From Amycolatopsis pretoriensis (GTDB lineage: Bacteria > Actinomycetota > Actinomycetes > Mycobacteriales > Pseudonocardiaceae): a stretch of 64,000 nucleotides of DNA. The notes under the pieces were generated by a model. That model worked only from the letters and a program-made list of their open reading frames with translations, did no database searches and was not told the origin of the DNA. The stretch lies in NCBI RefSeq assembly GCF_900107925.1, contig NZ_FNUJ01000001.1, positions 62,001 to 126,000 on the forward strand, given 5' to 3'. Positions 50,333-59,382 of this stretch are shown here, piece after piece. The first letter of the stretch is position 1. Each line of letters starts with the position of its first letter. The position numbers and the translations under genes are program-made.

Positions 50333-52218
50333 CGCTGCCCGTGCCGAAGCTCGACGACCTCACGTGGGCCGACCTGATGGCGGCCGTCACCCGCCGCATC
50401 CCGGCGGAGTCGGACGGCTTGTGGACGCTGCACGCGCCCGTCGACCCCGGCGTCACGCTGCTCGAACTGTTCGCCTACTTGCTGGAGCAGCGGCTCTACT
50501 GGCTGGACCAGGTGCCCGACGAGCTGATCGTCGCGATCCTGAAGCTCCTGGGCCTGGAGCCGCCGCGGCCCGCGCAGCCGGCGTCGACGGTGCTGGCGCT
50601 GACGCCCGAGTCCGACCTCCCGGCCGAGGTGCCCGCGGGCACCGTCTTCGCCCGGGACGCGGCCGCGGCCATCCGCTTCAGCCTCGACGACGACGTCACG
50701 GCGTTCCCGCTCGACGGTCAGGTCACGGTCTTCACCGACCGGGACCGCACCGCGGACCTCGCCGCCCGGCGCGGGGTTCCGCTGTTGGCGAGCGACGGTT
50801 CCGCCGCGTCGGCCCGGTTCACCCTGCCGCTGACCGGCGTGCACGACGGATCCGGCTGGCTGTCGGTGCTGTTCGAGCTGGACTCGCCGGTGCCGCCGTC
50901 CTGGTCGCCGCTCGCGGCTGACGCCGAGCCGCCCGCCGAGCTGACCTGGTCGTGGTTCCGCCCGAGCGGGGACGCCGCCGGCGGGTTCGACGAGGTCGAG
51001 GACGGCACCGGCGGGCTGCGGCGATCCGGCGTGGTGCGCCTGCGGCTGCCGAATTCGTGGTCCACCGTGCACCGGGGACTGGTCGTGTCGACTCCGGCGG
51101 CCACTTACGCGTCGCCGCCGCTGCTGCTGCGGCTGGCGGTCAACGTCTCGGCGGCCCGTCACCTCGAACACCGCACGGCCACCGGCTTCACGGACCAGAC
51201 CGATGCCTGGCTGAAGCTGCCCGGGCAGCGTCTCGTGCTGCCCGACGCGGCCGGCCAGCTGCTCACCGCGGCGCTGGAACTGGCGGGCGAGGACTGGACG
51301 GCGGTCCCGGACTTCACGTTCGGCACGTCCCGCGACCGGATCTTCCTGCTGGACCGGGACGACGGCGCGCTCGTGTTCGGCGACGGGCTCACCGGCCGCG
51401 TCCCGCGCCCGGACGGCGAGGGGGTCGTCGAGTACACGATCGGTGGCGGCCGCGACGGCAATGGCGGCATCACCGACAACTGGCTGCCCGTCACGGCGGA
51501 GGCCGCGGTGCGCGCGGCGAACCTCGTCCAGGCCGACGGCGGCGCGGACCAGGAGACCCTGGACCAGGCCCGCGACCGGGCCGCGGGCGCGCTCGGCGAG
51601 GTGACCAGGGCGGTCACCGCCGAGGACTTCGTCACCCTCGCCGTGACGACGCCGGGGGTGGCGGTCGGCCGGGCGTATGCCGCGCTCGGCGAGCACCCGG
51701 GTTTCCCGTGCGTTGCGGTGCCCGGTGCGGTGACTGTCCACATCGTCCCGTCGGTGCCTTTCGGGGTGGCCGCACCGGAACCGGACCCGGGGATGCTGTG
51801 CGCGGTCGCGAAGCGGCTGGCTTCGGCGCGGTTGCTGACGGCCGAGGTGTTCGTGCGCGCTCCGGCTTACCGCGATGTGCGGTTGCGCGTCGACCTGTCC
51901 TGGACTCCGGCCGACCGGGTGCGGGTGTCCACAGTGGTCGGTGCCGCGCTGCGGCGGTTCCTCGATCCGCTGGTCGGTGGGGACGAGGGGACGGGCTGGC
52001 CGTTCGGCGAAGCTCTGCGGCCTTCGGCGTTGCTCCGGGCGGCCCAGCAGGCCCTCGGCGACCTGGCGGACGTGACGGCGGCGGCGATCGGCATCGACGG
52101 CGCGGACCCGGCGGAGACGTGCGACGACGTCGAGTTGCGTGCCGGGGAGCTGCCCGTGGTGCGTGAGGTGCGGACCCACGTGGTGCCCGCCGTGGAGCCG
52201 GGGGAGGGCTTGCTGTGA
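50329..52218 (+). CDS. eCIS baseplate assembly protein 1 (gpJ-like, Pvc11)
   Basis: 629 residues. Starts with the conserved D-P-G-V-T-L-L-E-L-F-A-Y-L-L-E region near residue 40-54. A beta-rich middle and a C-terminal baseplate-J domain follow (R-I-F-L-L-D-R-D-D-G-A-L-V-F-G-D-G, V-T-A-E-D-F-V-T-L-A). Forms the baseplate wedge with the next protein. ATG overlaps the gp25 stop. Confidence 0.92.
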   Translation: MTLPVPKLDDLTWADLMAAVTRRIPAESDGLWTLHAPVDPGVTLLELFAYLLEQRLYWLDQVPDELIVAILKLLGLEPPRPAQPASTVLALTPESDLPAEVPAGTVFARDAAAAIRFSLDDDVTAFPLDGQVTVFTDRDRTADLAARRGVPLLASDGSAASARFTLPLTGVHDGSGWLSVLFELDSPVPPSWSPLAADAEPPAELTWSWFRPSGDAAGGFDEVEDGTGGLRRSGVVRLRLPNSWSTVHRGLVVSTPAATYASPPLLLRLAVNVSAARHLEHRTATGFTDQTDAWLKLPGQRLVLPDAAGQLLTAALELAGEDWTAVPDFTFGTSRDRIFLLDRDDGALVFGDGLTGRVPRPDGEGVVEYTIGGGRDGNGGITDNWLPVTAEAAVRAANLVQADGGADQETLDQARDRAAGALGEVTRAVTAEDFVTLAVTTPGVAVGRAYAALGEHPGFPCVAVPGAVTVHIVPSVPFGVAAPEPDPGMLCAVAKRLASARLLTAEVFVRAPAYRDVRLRVDLSWTPADRVRVSTVVGAALRRFLDPLVGGDEGTGWPFGEALRPSALLRAAQQALGDLADVTAAAIGIDGADPAETCDDVELRAGELPVVREVRTHVVPAVEPGEGLL

Positions 52219-54254
52219 CCGACGTCTGGTGGGCCCGTGACTCGGGCGAAGAAGCGCACCTGGTTCCCGGGCCCGGGCCGTCCGGGGTGCAGCCGGAGCT
52301 CGTCGACGCGACGCGGGAAGCGGTGCGGGCCGCCGTGCGCGACCGTATTCCCGGTTACACCCCGGACTGGACCAACCCCGACCGGCGGGATGCCGGCGTC
52401 GCGCTCGTCCGGCTCTTCGGCACCCAGGCCGAACCCGTGCTCGCCCGGGTCAACCGGCTGCCGGAGAAGATCCTCGCCGAGCACCTGGGCACCGCCGGCG
52501 TGCGCCGCCGCCCGGCCGCCGCGGCCGCCGCGCTGCTGGAGTTCACCGTGACCCCGCCGGACGGTGCCTCGGTGCTCGTGCCCGCCGGCTTCCAGGCCGC
52601 CGCGTCCGGCACCGACGGCGACATCGTCTTCGAGACCGGCCAGGACCTCTACGCCACTCCCGCCACGCTCGCCGTGCTCGCGGTGCAACGCGGCGGCGCG
52701 CTCGAACCGGTTCCGCTCGGGCCCAGCGGCCCCGGCCGCCCGTTCCCGCCGTTCGGCACCGAACCGCAGCCCGGCAACGCCCTCTGGCTCGGCCTCGACG
52801 GCACCGCGAGCCCGTTCCCGTCCCTGTCGCTGGGCTTCGTGATCGCGGCCGCGCCGCCGGCGCCCGCGGCCGCCGGCGGGCTCACCCCGCTGCCCGTCGC
52901 GCCCCAGCCGCTGCTGCGGTGGGACGTGCTGGACGGCGGCCGGTTCGTCCCCGCCGAAGTCGTCCGCGACGAAACCCGGGGCCTGCGCGCCAGCGGCACG
53001 ATCGAGCTGCGGCTGCCGCGCACCTGGGCACCCGGGCAGCCGCCGACCGCGCGGCCCGGCCCGGCGTTGCGCTGGCTGCGGCTGCAGGTCACCAACGGCC
53101 TGATCACGGTCGCACCGCCGCTCGTGTCCGGGCTGCGGCTGAACACCGTCGCCGCCACCGCCGCGCGCACGATCTTCGACGAGGCCCTGGAACCGATCCA
53201 GGACCCGGCCACACCGTCGCAGCGGCGGCAGCTGCGGCTGAGCCAGGTTCCGGTCCTCGCCGGCAGCGTCGTGATCGAAGTCGACGACGACCCCGGCACT
53301 GATCTTTTCGGGACGGCCGAAGAGAACTCGTCGCGGTGGCAGGAGGTGCCGAGCCTCGCCGCGTACGGGCCGGACGACCGCGTGTTCGCCGTCGACTACG
53401 ACACCGGGATCGTCACCTTCGGCGACGGCGTCAACGGCGCGCCCGTGCCGCCGGGTTTCCGCAACGTGCGGGCCGTGCGGTACCGGGTCGGCGGCGGCGC
53501 GGCGGGTGCCGTGGCGGCGGGGGCCGTCAACAGTGTCGTCACCGCGCGGCCGTTCGTGACCGGCGTGACCAACCCGTTCCCGGCCACCGGCGGCACCGAC
53601 GCCGAGCCGGACGCCGATGTCGTGCGGCGAGGGGTGGGGGAGCTGCGGTCGCGCGGCCGCGCCGTCGCCCCCGCCGACTACGGCCTGCTGGCACTGCGCG
53701 CGCCCGGCGCGTCGATCGCCCGCGCGCACGGCGTGCCCGGCCTGCACCCGGACTTCGCCGGCACCCCGATCCCCGGGGTCGTCGGCGTGCTCGTGGTGCC
53801 GCCGATCGAGCCGGGCGCGACCGAGCCGCCCGTGCCGACCGCCGAAACGCTGCGCGCGGTGGCCGAGTACCTCACCCGTGAGGTCGCCCCCGCCGGCATC
53901 ACGGTCGTCACCGGTCCGGTCGCGTTCCGGCGGATCGCGGTGGAGGCCCGGGTCGTGCTCGACGCGGACCAGGACCGGGCCGCCGTCCTCGCGCGGGCGG
54001 CCGACGCCGTGACCACGTACCTCGATCCCCTGCGCGGCGGGGAGGACGGCGGTGGCTGGCCGTTCGGCGGCGCGGTGCGGCACACCCCGCTCGTGCGCCG
54101 GCTGCTGGCGGTGGACGGCGTCCTGGCGGTGTCCGGGCTCTCGCTCACCGCCGACGGGCTGCGGCTGCCGCCGTGCGCCGACCACGCGATCCCGCCGGAC
54201 GACCTGGTGTGGCCGGAGCGCCCGCTGCTGATCCCGGTGGAGGAGACGCCATGA
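52215..54254 (+). CDS. eCIS baseplate assembly protein 2 (gpJ-like, Pvc12)
   Basis: 679 residues, paralogous in layout to the preceding gene: R-D-A-G-V-A-L-V-R-L-F-G at residues ~55-66, F-A-V-D-Y-D-T-G-I-V-T-F-G-D-G-V-N-G in the middle, A-P-A-D-Y-G-L-L-A-L-R-A-P-G near 490. Both wedge proteins end with a motif L-D-P-L-x-G-G-x-x-G-x-G-W-P-F-G. GTG start overlapping the previous stop. Confidence 0.92.
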   Translation: MTDVWWARDSGEEAHLVPGPGPSGVQPELVDATREAVRAAVRDRIPGYTPDWTNPDRRDAGVALVRLFGTQAEPVLARVNRLPEKILAEHLGTAGVRRRPAAAAAALLEFTVTPPDGASVLVPAGFQAAASGTDGDIVFETGQDLYATPATLAVLAVQRGGALEPVPLGPSGPGRPFPPFGTEPQPGNALWLGLDGTASPFPSLSLGFVIAAAPPAPAAAGGLTPLPVAPQPLLRWDVLDGGRFVPAEVVRDETRGLRASGTIELRLPRTWAPGQPPTARPGPALRWLRLQVTNGLITVAPPLVSGLRLNTVAATAARTIFDEALEPIQDPATPSQRRQLRLSQVPVLAGSVVIEVDDDPGTDLFGTAEENSSRWQEVPSLAAYGPDDRVFAVDYDTGIVTFGDGVNGAPVPPGFRNVRAVRYRVGGGAAGAVAAGAVNSVVTARPFVTGVTNPFPATGGTDAEPDADVVRRGVGELRSRGRAVAPADYGLLALRAPGASIARAHGVPGLHPDFAGTPIPGVVGVLVVPPIEPGATEPPVPTAETLRAVAEYLTREVAPAGITVVTGPVAFRRIAVEARVVLDADQDRAAVLARAADAVTTYLDPLRGGEDGGGWPFGGAVRHTPLVRRLLAVDGVLAVSGLSLTADGLRLPPCADHAIPPDDLVWPERPLLIPVEETP

Positions 54255-56167
54255 CGTGCACACCGACCACCGTCACGTTCCGGCTCCTCGACGACGTCGT
54301 CGGGTGGGACCAGGACGCCGTGGCCGACGTCGTCGGGTTCGACGACCCGGCCGGCGTCCGGCTCGCCCACGCCGGCTCGTCCCCGGCCGGGCCGACGCGC
54401 ACGCAGCTGCTGCCGTGGTTCCCCGACCCGCGGCTCGCGCCCGGCTGCGGGCCGTGCGGCTGGTTCCTGCTGTCCGGCGAGCGGCTGCTGCGCCGCGACA
54501 CGTGCGCCGGCGGCTGGCGGCCCGTCTGGGCCCCGTACTGCGACCCCCGGCTGCTGCGCGCGCCGACCGCGGTGGCCGTGCGCGGACACCGGATCGCCGT
54601 GGTCGACTCCGGCCGGGTTTTCGTGTGGCGCAACGAAGGCGACCATCTGACCGCGGTGATCGCCCTGCGGCACGCCACGGTCGTCGCGCTCGCGCAGGAC
54701 GAGCAGCTGCTCGTGGCCGGCGCCCGGAGCGGCGAGATCCGGCGGTACGGCCCCGACGGACGGCTGGGCGAGGTCATCCGGCCGGACGTGTGCGGCGAGA
54801 TCATCGGCGTCCGCACCGGACCGGGCCGCACGATCTGGCTGCTCACCGCGGACGGCGACCGGTTCAACGTCTACCGCGACGGTGTCGTGTCCTCTGTGGA
54901 CGAGCTCGCCGCCGCACTGCCGCCCAGCTCGCTGAGCAGCGCGGACGAAGACGGCTTCTGCCTGCGGGAAAAGGGACCCGACGGCGACGTGACCTCCTGC
55001 TACGACTGGGCGGGCGAGCCGCGCGACGAACCGGTGGCGGCCTCGGGGGAGTTCGTGACCGAAGGCAAGTTCACCACTCACCGGATCGACAGCGGGATCT
55101 CACGCTGCCGCTGGCATCGGGTGCGGGTCGAGGCGGACGTGCCGGCGGGCACGGCGGTGTCCGTGGCGGTCGTCGTCTCGGAGGACGGCAAGTTCGCCGC
55201 GAGCGACTGGCAGACCGCGCCCGCCGGCGTCACCGACTTCCTCGTCGACCAGCCACCCGGCCGCTACCTCACGGCCCGGGTGGGGTTGTCCGGCGACTCG
55301 TCGGCGACGCCGGTGCTGCACCGGCTCCGGCTCGACTTCCCGCGCTCCACCAGCGCCGACCTGCTGCCCGTCGCGTTCCGGCAGGACCCGGCGGCGGACG
55401 ACTTCACCGAGCGGTTCCTGTCGCTGTTCGACGCCACCACCGCCGAGATCGACCGGGTCGTCGAGCGCTACCCGGCGCTGCTCGACCCGGCGGGCGTGCC
55501 GGACGGGGCGCTGCCGTGGCTGGCCGGGCTGCTCGGCCTGTCGTTCGAGGCGGGCTGGGACGCGCCGACGCGCCGGAAGCTGATCCAGGCGGCGCCCGAG
55601 CTGTACCGCCGGCGCGGCACGCCCTGCGCCCTGAAGAAGGCGATCGAGATCGTCTTCGGCGTCGAACCCGTCATCGACGAGCTGGCCGGCGACCGCCACT
55701 GGGCGCAGGTGCGCGCGACCGCCACACCGTCGTCGGCCCGCGGCCTCGGCTCGGTGCGGCTGTTCGGCCGCTCGGCGGCGCGGCTGCGGCTGGGCACCTC
55801 GACGCTGGGCGGGGCGCCACTGCGGGCGTTCGGCGACCCGGACACCGACCCCCTCACGGAGCACGCCCACCGGTTCCGCGTCCTGCTGCCGGCCGGCGCG
55901 GCCGACGAGGACGCGGTGCGGCGCCTGGTCGTCCGGCAGGCGCCCGCGCACACGAGGGGATCGGTGCGCGCCGGCGGGACGGGGTTCGTGGTCGGCACGC
56001 GGTCGACGGTCGGGGTGGACACCGCGTTCGTCCCGCTGCCGCCGCCGGTGGTGGGCGGGGCGCGCCTGAACCACGACGGAGTACTGAGACCCGGGCCACG
56101 GGGTGCCCGCCACGGCGTGGGCGTCGGCGTGGTGTCCGCGGTCGGGGTCCACACGCGAGTGTCTTGA
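54251..56167 (+). CDS. eCIS tail protein I-like baseplate component with beta-propeller head
   Basis: 638 residues. The first ~260 residues look like a propeller/NHL-type repeat (I-A-V-V-D-S-G-R-V-F-V-W, G-E-I-R-R-Y-G-P-D-G-R-L-G-E-V). Residues ~395-530 match phage tail protein gpI (F-L-S-L-F-D-A-T-T-A-E-I-D, L-P-W-L-A-G-L-L-G-L-S-F, Y-R-R-R-G-T). The C-terminus is a short beta region. gpI proteins attach tail fibres to the baseplate; the propeller may serve recognition or packing. Confidence 0.88.
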   Translation: MTCTPTTVTFRLLDDVVGWDQDAVADVVGFDDPAGVRLAHAGSSPAGPTRTQLLPWFPDPRLAPGCGPCGWFLLSGERLLRRDTCAGGWRPVWAPYCDPRLLRAPTAVAVRGHRIAVVDSGRVFVWRNEGDHLTAVIALRHATVVALAQDEQLLVAGARSGEIRRYGPDGRLGEVIRPDVCGEIIGVRTGPGRTIWLLTADGDRFNVYRDGVVSSVDELAAALPPSSLSSADEDGFCLREKGPDGDVTSCYDWAGEPRDEPVAASGEFVTEGKFTTHRIDSGISRCRWHRVRVEADVPAGTAVSVAVVVSEDGKFAASDWQTAPAGVTDFLVDQPPGRYLTARVGLSGDSSATPVLHRLRLDFPRSTSADLLPVAFRQDPAADDFTERFLSLFDATTAEIDRVVERYPALLDPAGVPDGALPWLAGLLGLSFEAGWDAPTRRKLIQAAPELYRRRGTPCALKKAIEIVFGVEPVIDELAGDRHWAQVRATATPSSARGLGSVRLFGRSAARLRLGTSTLGGAPLRAFGDPDTDPLTEHAHRFRVLLPAGAADEDAVRRLVVRQAPAHTRGSVRAGGTGFVVGTRSTVGVDTAFVPLPPPVVGGARLNHDGVLRPGPRGARHGVGVGVVSAVGVHTRVS

Positions 56168-56182
56168 GAGGACAGAAGAGAG

Positions 56183-57388
56183 ATGACCGAGGCAACGACA
56201 CAGGAACAGCCCTTCCGCCGGCTGCGGTACTTCCACGGGCAGCTGCTGACCGCGCGCGACTTCCAGCGCGAGCAGGAGTACTTCCGCGAGAAGCTGAAGC
56301 TGCGGATGCGCTGCCTGCTCGGCTACGGCGTGGTGTGCGGGCTGCTCGTCGAACCCGCCCCGCCGGCCGACGACAAGGAGAAGCACGAACACCAGGCCCG
56401 GGTGCGCATCACCGCCGGGCTCGGCGTCGACTGCGACGGCAACGAGGTGGTGGTCCCGGGCGGCTGCGCGATCGACCTGTGGGACGCGCTGCACGAGGAC
56501 GAGCGCACCGGCGGGACGACGGTGTGGGTCGGCGTCGAGTACACCGAGCGCGCGGTCGAGCCGACCCGGACCGTCTTCAACTCCGCCTGCTCGGACACCT
56601 CCGACTGCGACTTCGGCTACACCGAAGAGAGTTACTGCGTCCGGGTCACCACCAAGACGCCGCCGAAGGACGAGCGCTGCGAGACCTGCTGCACCCCGTG
56701 CGAGCACAAGGTCCTGTGGCTGGCCCGGATCGACGACGTCGACTTCGGCAAGCCCGTCGGCGAAGACCGGATCCACCTGAACGTCCGCCGCTTCTTCGGC
56801 CGGCACGTGCCGACCGTGATCACCGGGATCAACTGGCGCCACGGCCACACCTACACCGTGGACCAGGCCAAGGAGCTGCTGGGCACGCAGAAGAACGCGG
56901 GCGGGCTCGTCGTCGAGTTCTCCGACGACGTGCGCGTCGACAGCCTCCGCCGCGGCGTGGTGGAGATCCAGGTGATCGAAGGCGGCGCCGGCCGCAACGC
57001 CGACACCTGGTACATGGGCGGGCAGTTCGAGGAACCCACCGACAAGGACGGTGAGTTCACCCGGCGCTTCCGCTACCGCCAGACGACCCGCGAAACGCTG
57101 CAGGACGGCGACCGCGTGCTGGTCACGGTCCGCGCCGCGTTCCTGCTCGACCGCTGCTGCCGACCGGTGGACGGCACCAACGTCGGCGGCCGGGTGCCGT
57201 TCATCGGCCGGGTGCACGCCGACGCCGACGCGGAGACCGAAACCGGCCACGGCCACGACCCGAAGCCCGAGCCCGACCCGACCGGCTGCCTGGTGCCGCC
57301 GTCGGGCATCGGGCCGTGGACGTCGGGTACCGGCGCGGGCGGCGACGTCTTCGAGAGCTGGTTCTTCATCACCGAGGAGCGTTCATGA
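56183..57388 (+). CDS. eCIS-linked protein, GQLL-domain paralogue A
   Basis: 401 residues, ATG after AGAGAG. The N-terminal ~100 residues carry R-L-R-Y-F-H-G-Q-L-L-T-A-R-D-F, G-Y-G-V-V-C-G-L-L-V and G-L-G-V-D-C-D-G-N-E-V-V-V, shared with the next two genes. The centre is Cys-rich (two C-x-x-C-like pairs near residues 168-173), so a metal or disulfide site is possible. The C-terminus contains a His/Asp/Glu-rich linker. Placed where tail-fibre genes normally lie, but not recognisably a fibre. Confidence 0.8.
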   Translation: MTEATTQEQPFRRLRYFHGQLLTARDFQREQEYFREKLKLRMRCLLGYGVVCGLLVEPAPPADDKEKHEHQARVRITAGLGVDCDGNEVVVPGGCAIDLWDALHEDERTGGTTVWVGVEYTERAVEPTRTVFNSACSDTSDCDFGYTEESYCVRVTTKTPPKDERCETCCTPCEHKVLWLARIDDVDFGKPVGEDRIHLNVRRFFGRHVPTVITGINWRHGHTYTVDQAKELLGTQKNAGGLVVEFSDDVRVDSLRRGVVEIQVIEGGAGRNADTWYMGGQFEEPTDKDGEFTRRFRYRQTTRETLQDGDRVLVTVRAAFLLDRCCRPVDGTNVGGRVPFIGRVHADADAETETGHGHDPKPEPDPTGCLVPPSGIGPWTSGTGAGGDVFESWFFITEERS

Positions 57389-59382
57389 GCACCTCCGATT
57401 GCGGCTGCGGGTGCGGCGGCACATCGGCCTTCCCGGCCGCGTTCGTCCGGCCGCGGTTCTTCGCGGGCCAGCTGCTCACCGAAGACGACCTGTCCCTGCT
57501 GACCGACTACGTGGCCGGGAAGGACCGGCTGCACAACCGGATGCTGTCCGGCCCCGGTGTCGTGTGCGGGCTGGAGGTGTCCTGCGACTCGTGCGCGGGC
57601 GGCACGGTCCTCGTGCACCCCGGGCACGCGCTGGACTGCTGCGGCAACGACATCGTGTTGTCCTGCAAGGAGAAGGTCGACGTCCAGGCGCTCGTGCGGG
57701 AGCTGCGGGTGTCCTCGCCGGGAGTCGAGTGCGGTGACCCGTGCGACGACGGCTCGCGCCGCTTCGGGCTGTACGTGCGGTACGAGGAGAGCATGGCCGA
57801 CCCGGTGACGCCGTTCGCCACCGAGGAGCCGTGCCCGTCGCCGGGGTGCGTGCCTTCGCGCGTCCAAGAGGGTTTCCGGTTCGTCGTCAAGTGCGACACG
57901 ACCGACGACCACCGCTACAACCCCGGCACGCGGCTGCTGGAGCGGATCGGCCCGCTGGACAAGTACGAAGCGGTGCGCCTGCGTGCCCAGCGGCTCGGGC
58001 TGTACCTGGACGCGATGTCCCTGGCGAAGTCCGCTTCGACCCGGACGTTCGAGCTCGCCGCGGCCGACCGGGCCCGCTACCAGGAAGCCCTCGAATGGCT
58101 GAAGGGGAACACCGGAGCGGCCCTGGCCCCGCCGGTCGTCGCCGAGATGACCGAGCGCGTCCGCGCGGTGGCCGGCACGCTCGCCCGGTACGACACCTAC
58201 GACGCCGAGGGGCAGCAAGGGCTGGACCCCGGCGACGTCGAGGACGCCCGGCGGGTGCTCGGCACCGCGTGCGACACGCTCGCCGGGACCGACGCGGAGA
58301 AGATGTGGCCCGAGCCGGTGCACCGTTCGATCGCGCTCGCCGTCGTGGCCGAAGCGCAGGCCCGCGTGGTCGAACCGGCCCACGACGCGCCGCTCGAGGT
58401 CCGCCTGCTGGCGCAGGGCACGCCGCTCGGCAACGTGCTGGAGGCCGAATTCCGGTCCGACCTGGTCCAGCTGCGGGAATGGCTGCTGGGGCGGCTCGAC
58501 CGGGTGCCGGGGGTCGCGGACTGCACGCTGCGGGACCAGGTGCGGCAGGTGGCGGTGCCGCAGCCGCTGCCCACGCCCGAACCGGATCCCGCCCAGCGCC
58601 TGACGATCACCGGCCTGGACCAGCTCGTCGACGCCGCCGGCAAGCTCACGCGGCACCTTCAGCGGTTCGTCACCGACGCCGCCTGCTCGACGCTGAACCC
58701 GCCGTGCGGCGACTGCGCCGACAACGACGTGCTGCTCGCGCACCTGGAGCTGGCCGGCTGCGACGTCGTGCGCGTCTGCTCGGCGACGCGGGAGCAGGTC
58801 CTGCCCGGCGGGTCGGCGTACGGCGAGTGGCTGCCGAAGCTGTACCGGCTGCGGGAGCTGGCCGAGCGGGTGTGCTGCCAGCCGCCGCCGGTCTACCGCG
58901 AACCGACGCCCCCGGCCGACGGCCTGGTGCCCGCGGTGTACGTGGCGGGGCTGCTGGCCCGCTGGCCGCGCGACACCGACCTGGACCGGATGTGGAGCCT
59001 GCTGGTCCGGCCCGCGCCGGGGGAGACACCGCCGAAACCGATCCACGAGCAGGTCTACACCGTGCCGGACGAGGTGACCGACAGCCTGCAGGAGATGAAC
59101 GCGCTGCGGGGGCAGGTGAGCGACCTCGTCGCGACCGTGGAGGCGTTGCGCGGGCAGCTGGACTCCGCGCGCGAACAGGTTTCGCGGGTGCGGGAGGAAC
59201 TGCCGGACCGGCTGTCCGACCGGCTCTCGGAGCTCGAAAACGCGCCGGACTCCGAAGCCGCTTCCGAAGCCGCTTCGGAAGAGGACGAGGAGAAGCCGAA
59301 GCCGCCGCCGCGGCGCACCCGGTCGACGTCGAGCCGCAGCGGCGGTTCGGCCCGCAAGCCGCGGTCGGGTGAGTCGTCGTGA
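57385..59382 (+). CDS. eCIS-linked protein, GQLL-domain paralogue B with coiled coil and charged tail
   Basis: 665 residues, ATGA-coupled. Starts with a Cys/Gly cluster (C-G-C-G-C-G-G), then the shared domain R-P-R-F-F-A-G-Q-L-L-T-E-D-D-L, G-P-G-V-V-C-G-L-E-V, H-A-L-D-C-C-G-N-D-I. A long helical middle follows. Residues ~570-620 form a coiled coil (heptads of Leu/Val), then an acidic stretch and a Ser/Arg-rich basic tail. Possible fibre or tether; function not known. Confidence 0.8.
   Translation: MSTSDCGCGCGGTSAFPAAFVRPRFFAGQLLTEDDLSLLTDYVAGKDRLHNRMLSGPGVVCGLEVSCDSCAGGTVLVHPGHALDCCGNDIVLSCKEKVDVQALVRELRVSSPGVECGDPCDDGSRRFGLYVRYEESMADPVTPFATEEPCPSPGCVPSRVQEGFRFVVKCDTTDDHRYNPGTRLLERIGPLDKYEAVRLRAQRLGLYLDAMSLAKSASTRTFELAAADRARYQEALEWLKGNTGAALAPPVVAEMTERVRAVAGTLARYDTYDAEGQQGLDPGDVEDARRVLGTACDTLAGTDAEKMWPEPVHRSIALAVVAEAQARVVEPAHDAPLEVRLLAQGTPLGNVLEAEFRSDLVQLREWLLGRLDRVPGVADCTLRDQVRQVAVPQPLPTPEPDPAQRLTITGLDQLVDAAGKLTRHLQRFVTDAACSTLNPPCGDCADNDVLLAHLELAGCDVVRVCSATREQVLPGGSAYGEWLPKLYRLRELAERVCCQPPPVYREPTPPADGLVPAVYVAGLLARWPRDTDLDRMWSLLVRPAPGETPPKPIHEQVYTVPDEVTDSLQEMNALRGQVSDLVATVEALRGQLDSAREQVSRVREELPDRLSDRLSELENAPDSEAASEAASEEDEEKPKPPPRRTRSTSSRSGGSARKPRSGESS

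Noticed and set aside
55100..57256. 718-codon minus-strand frame opposite eCIS genes
   Set aside because: Shadow of the gpI-like gene and paralogue A; no domain, no ribosome site.
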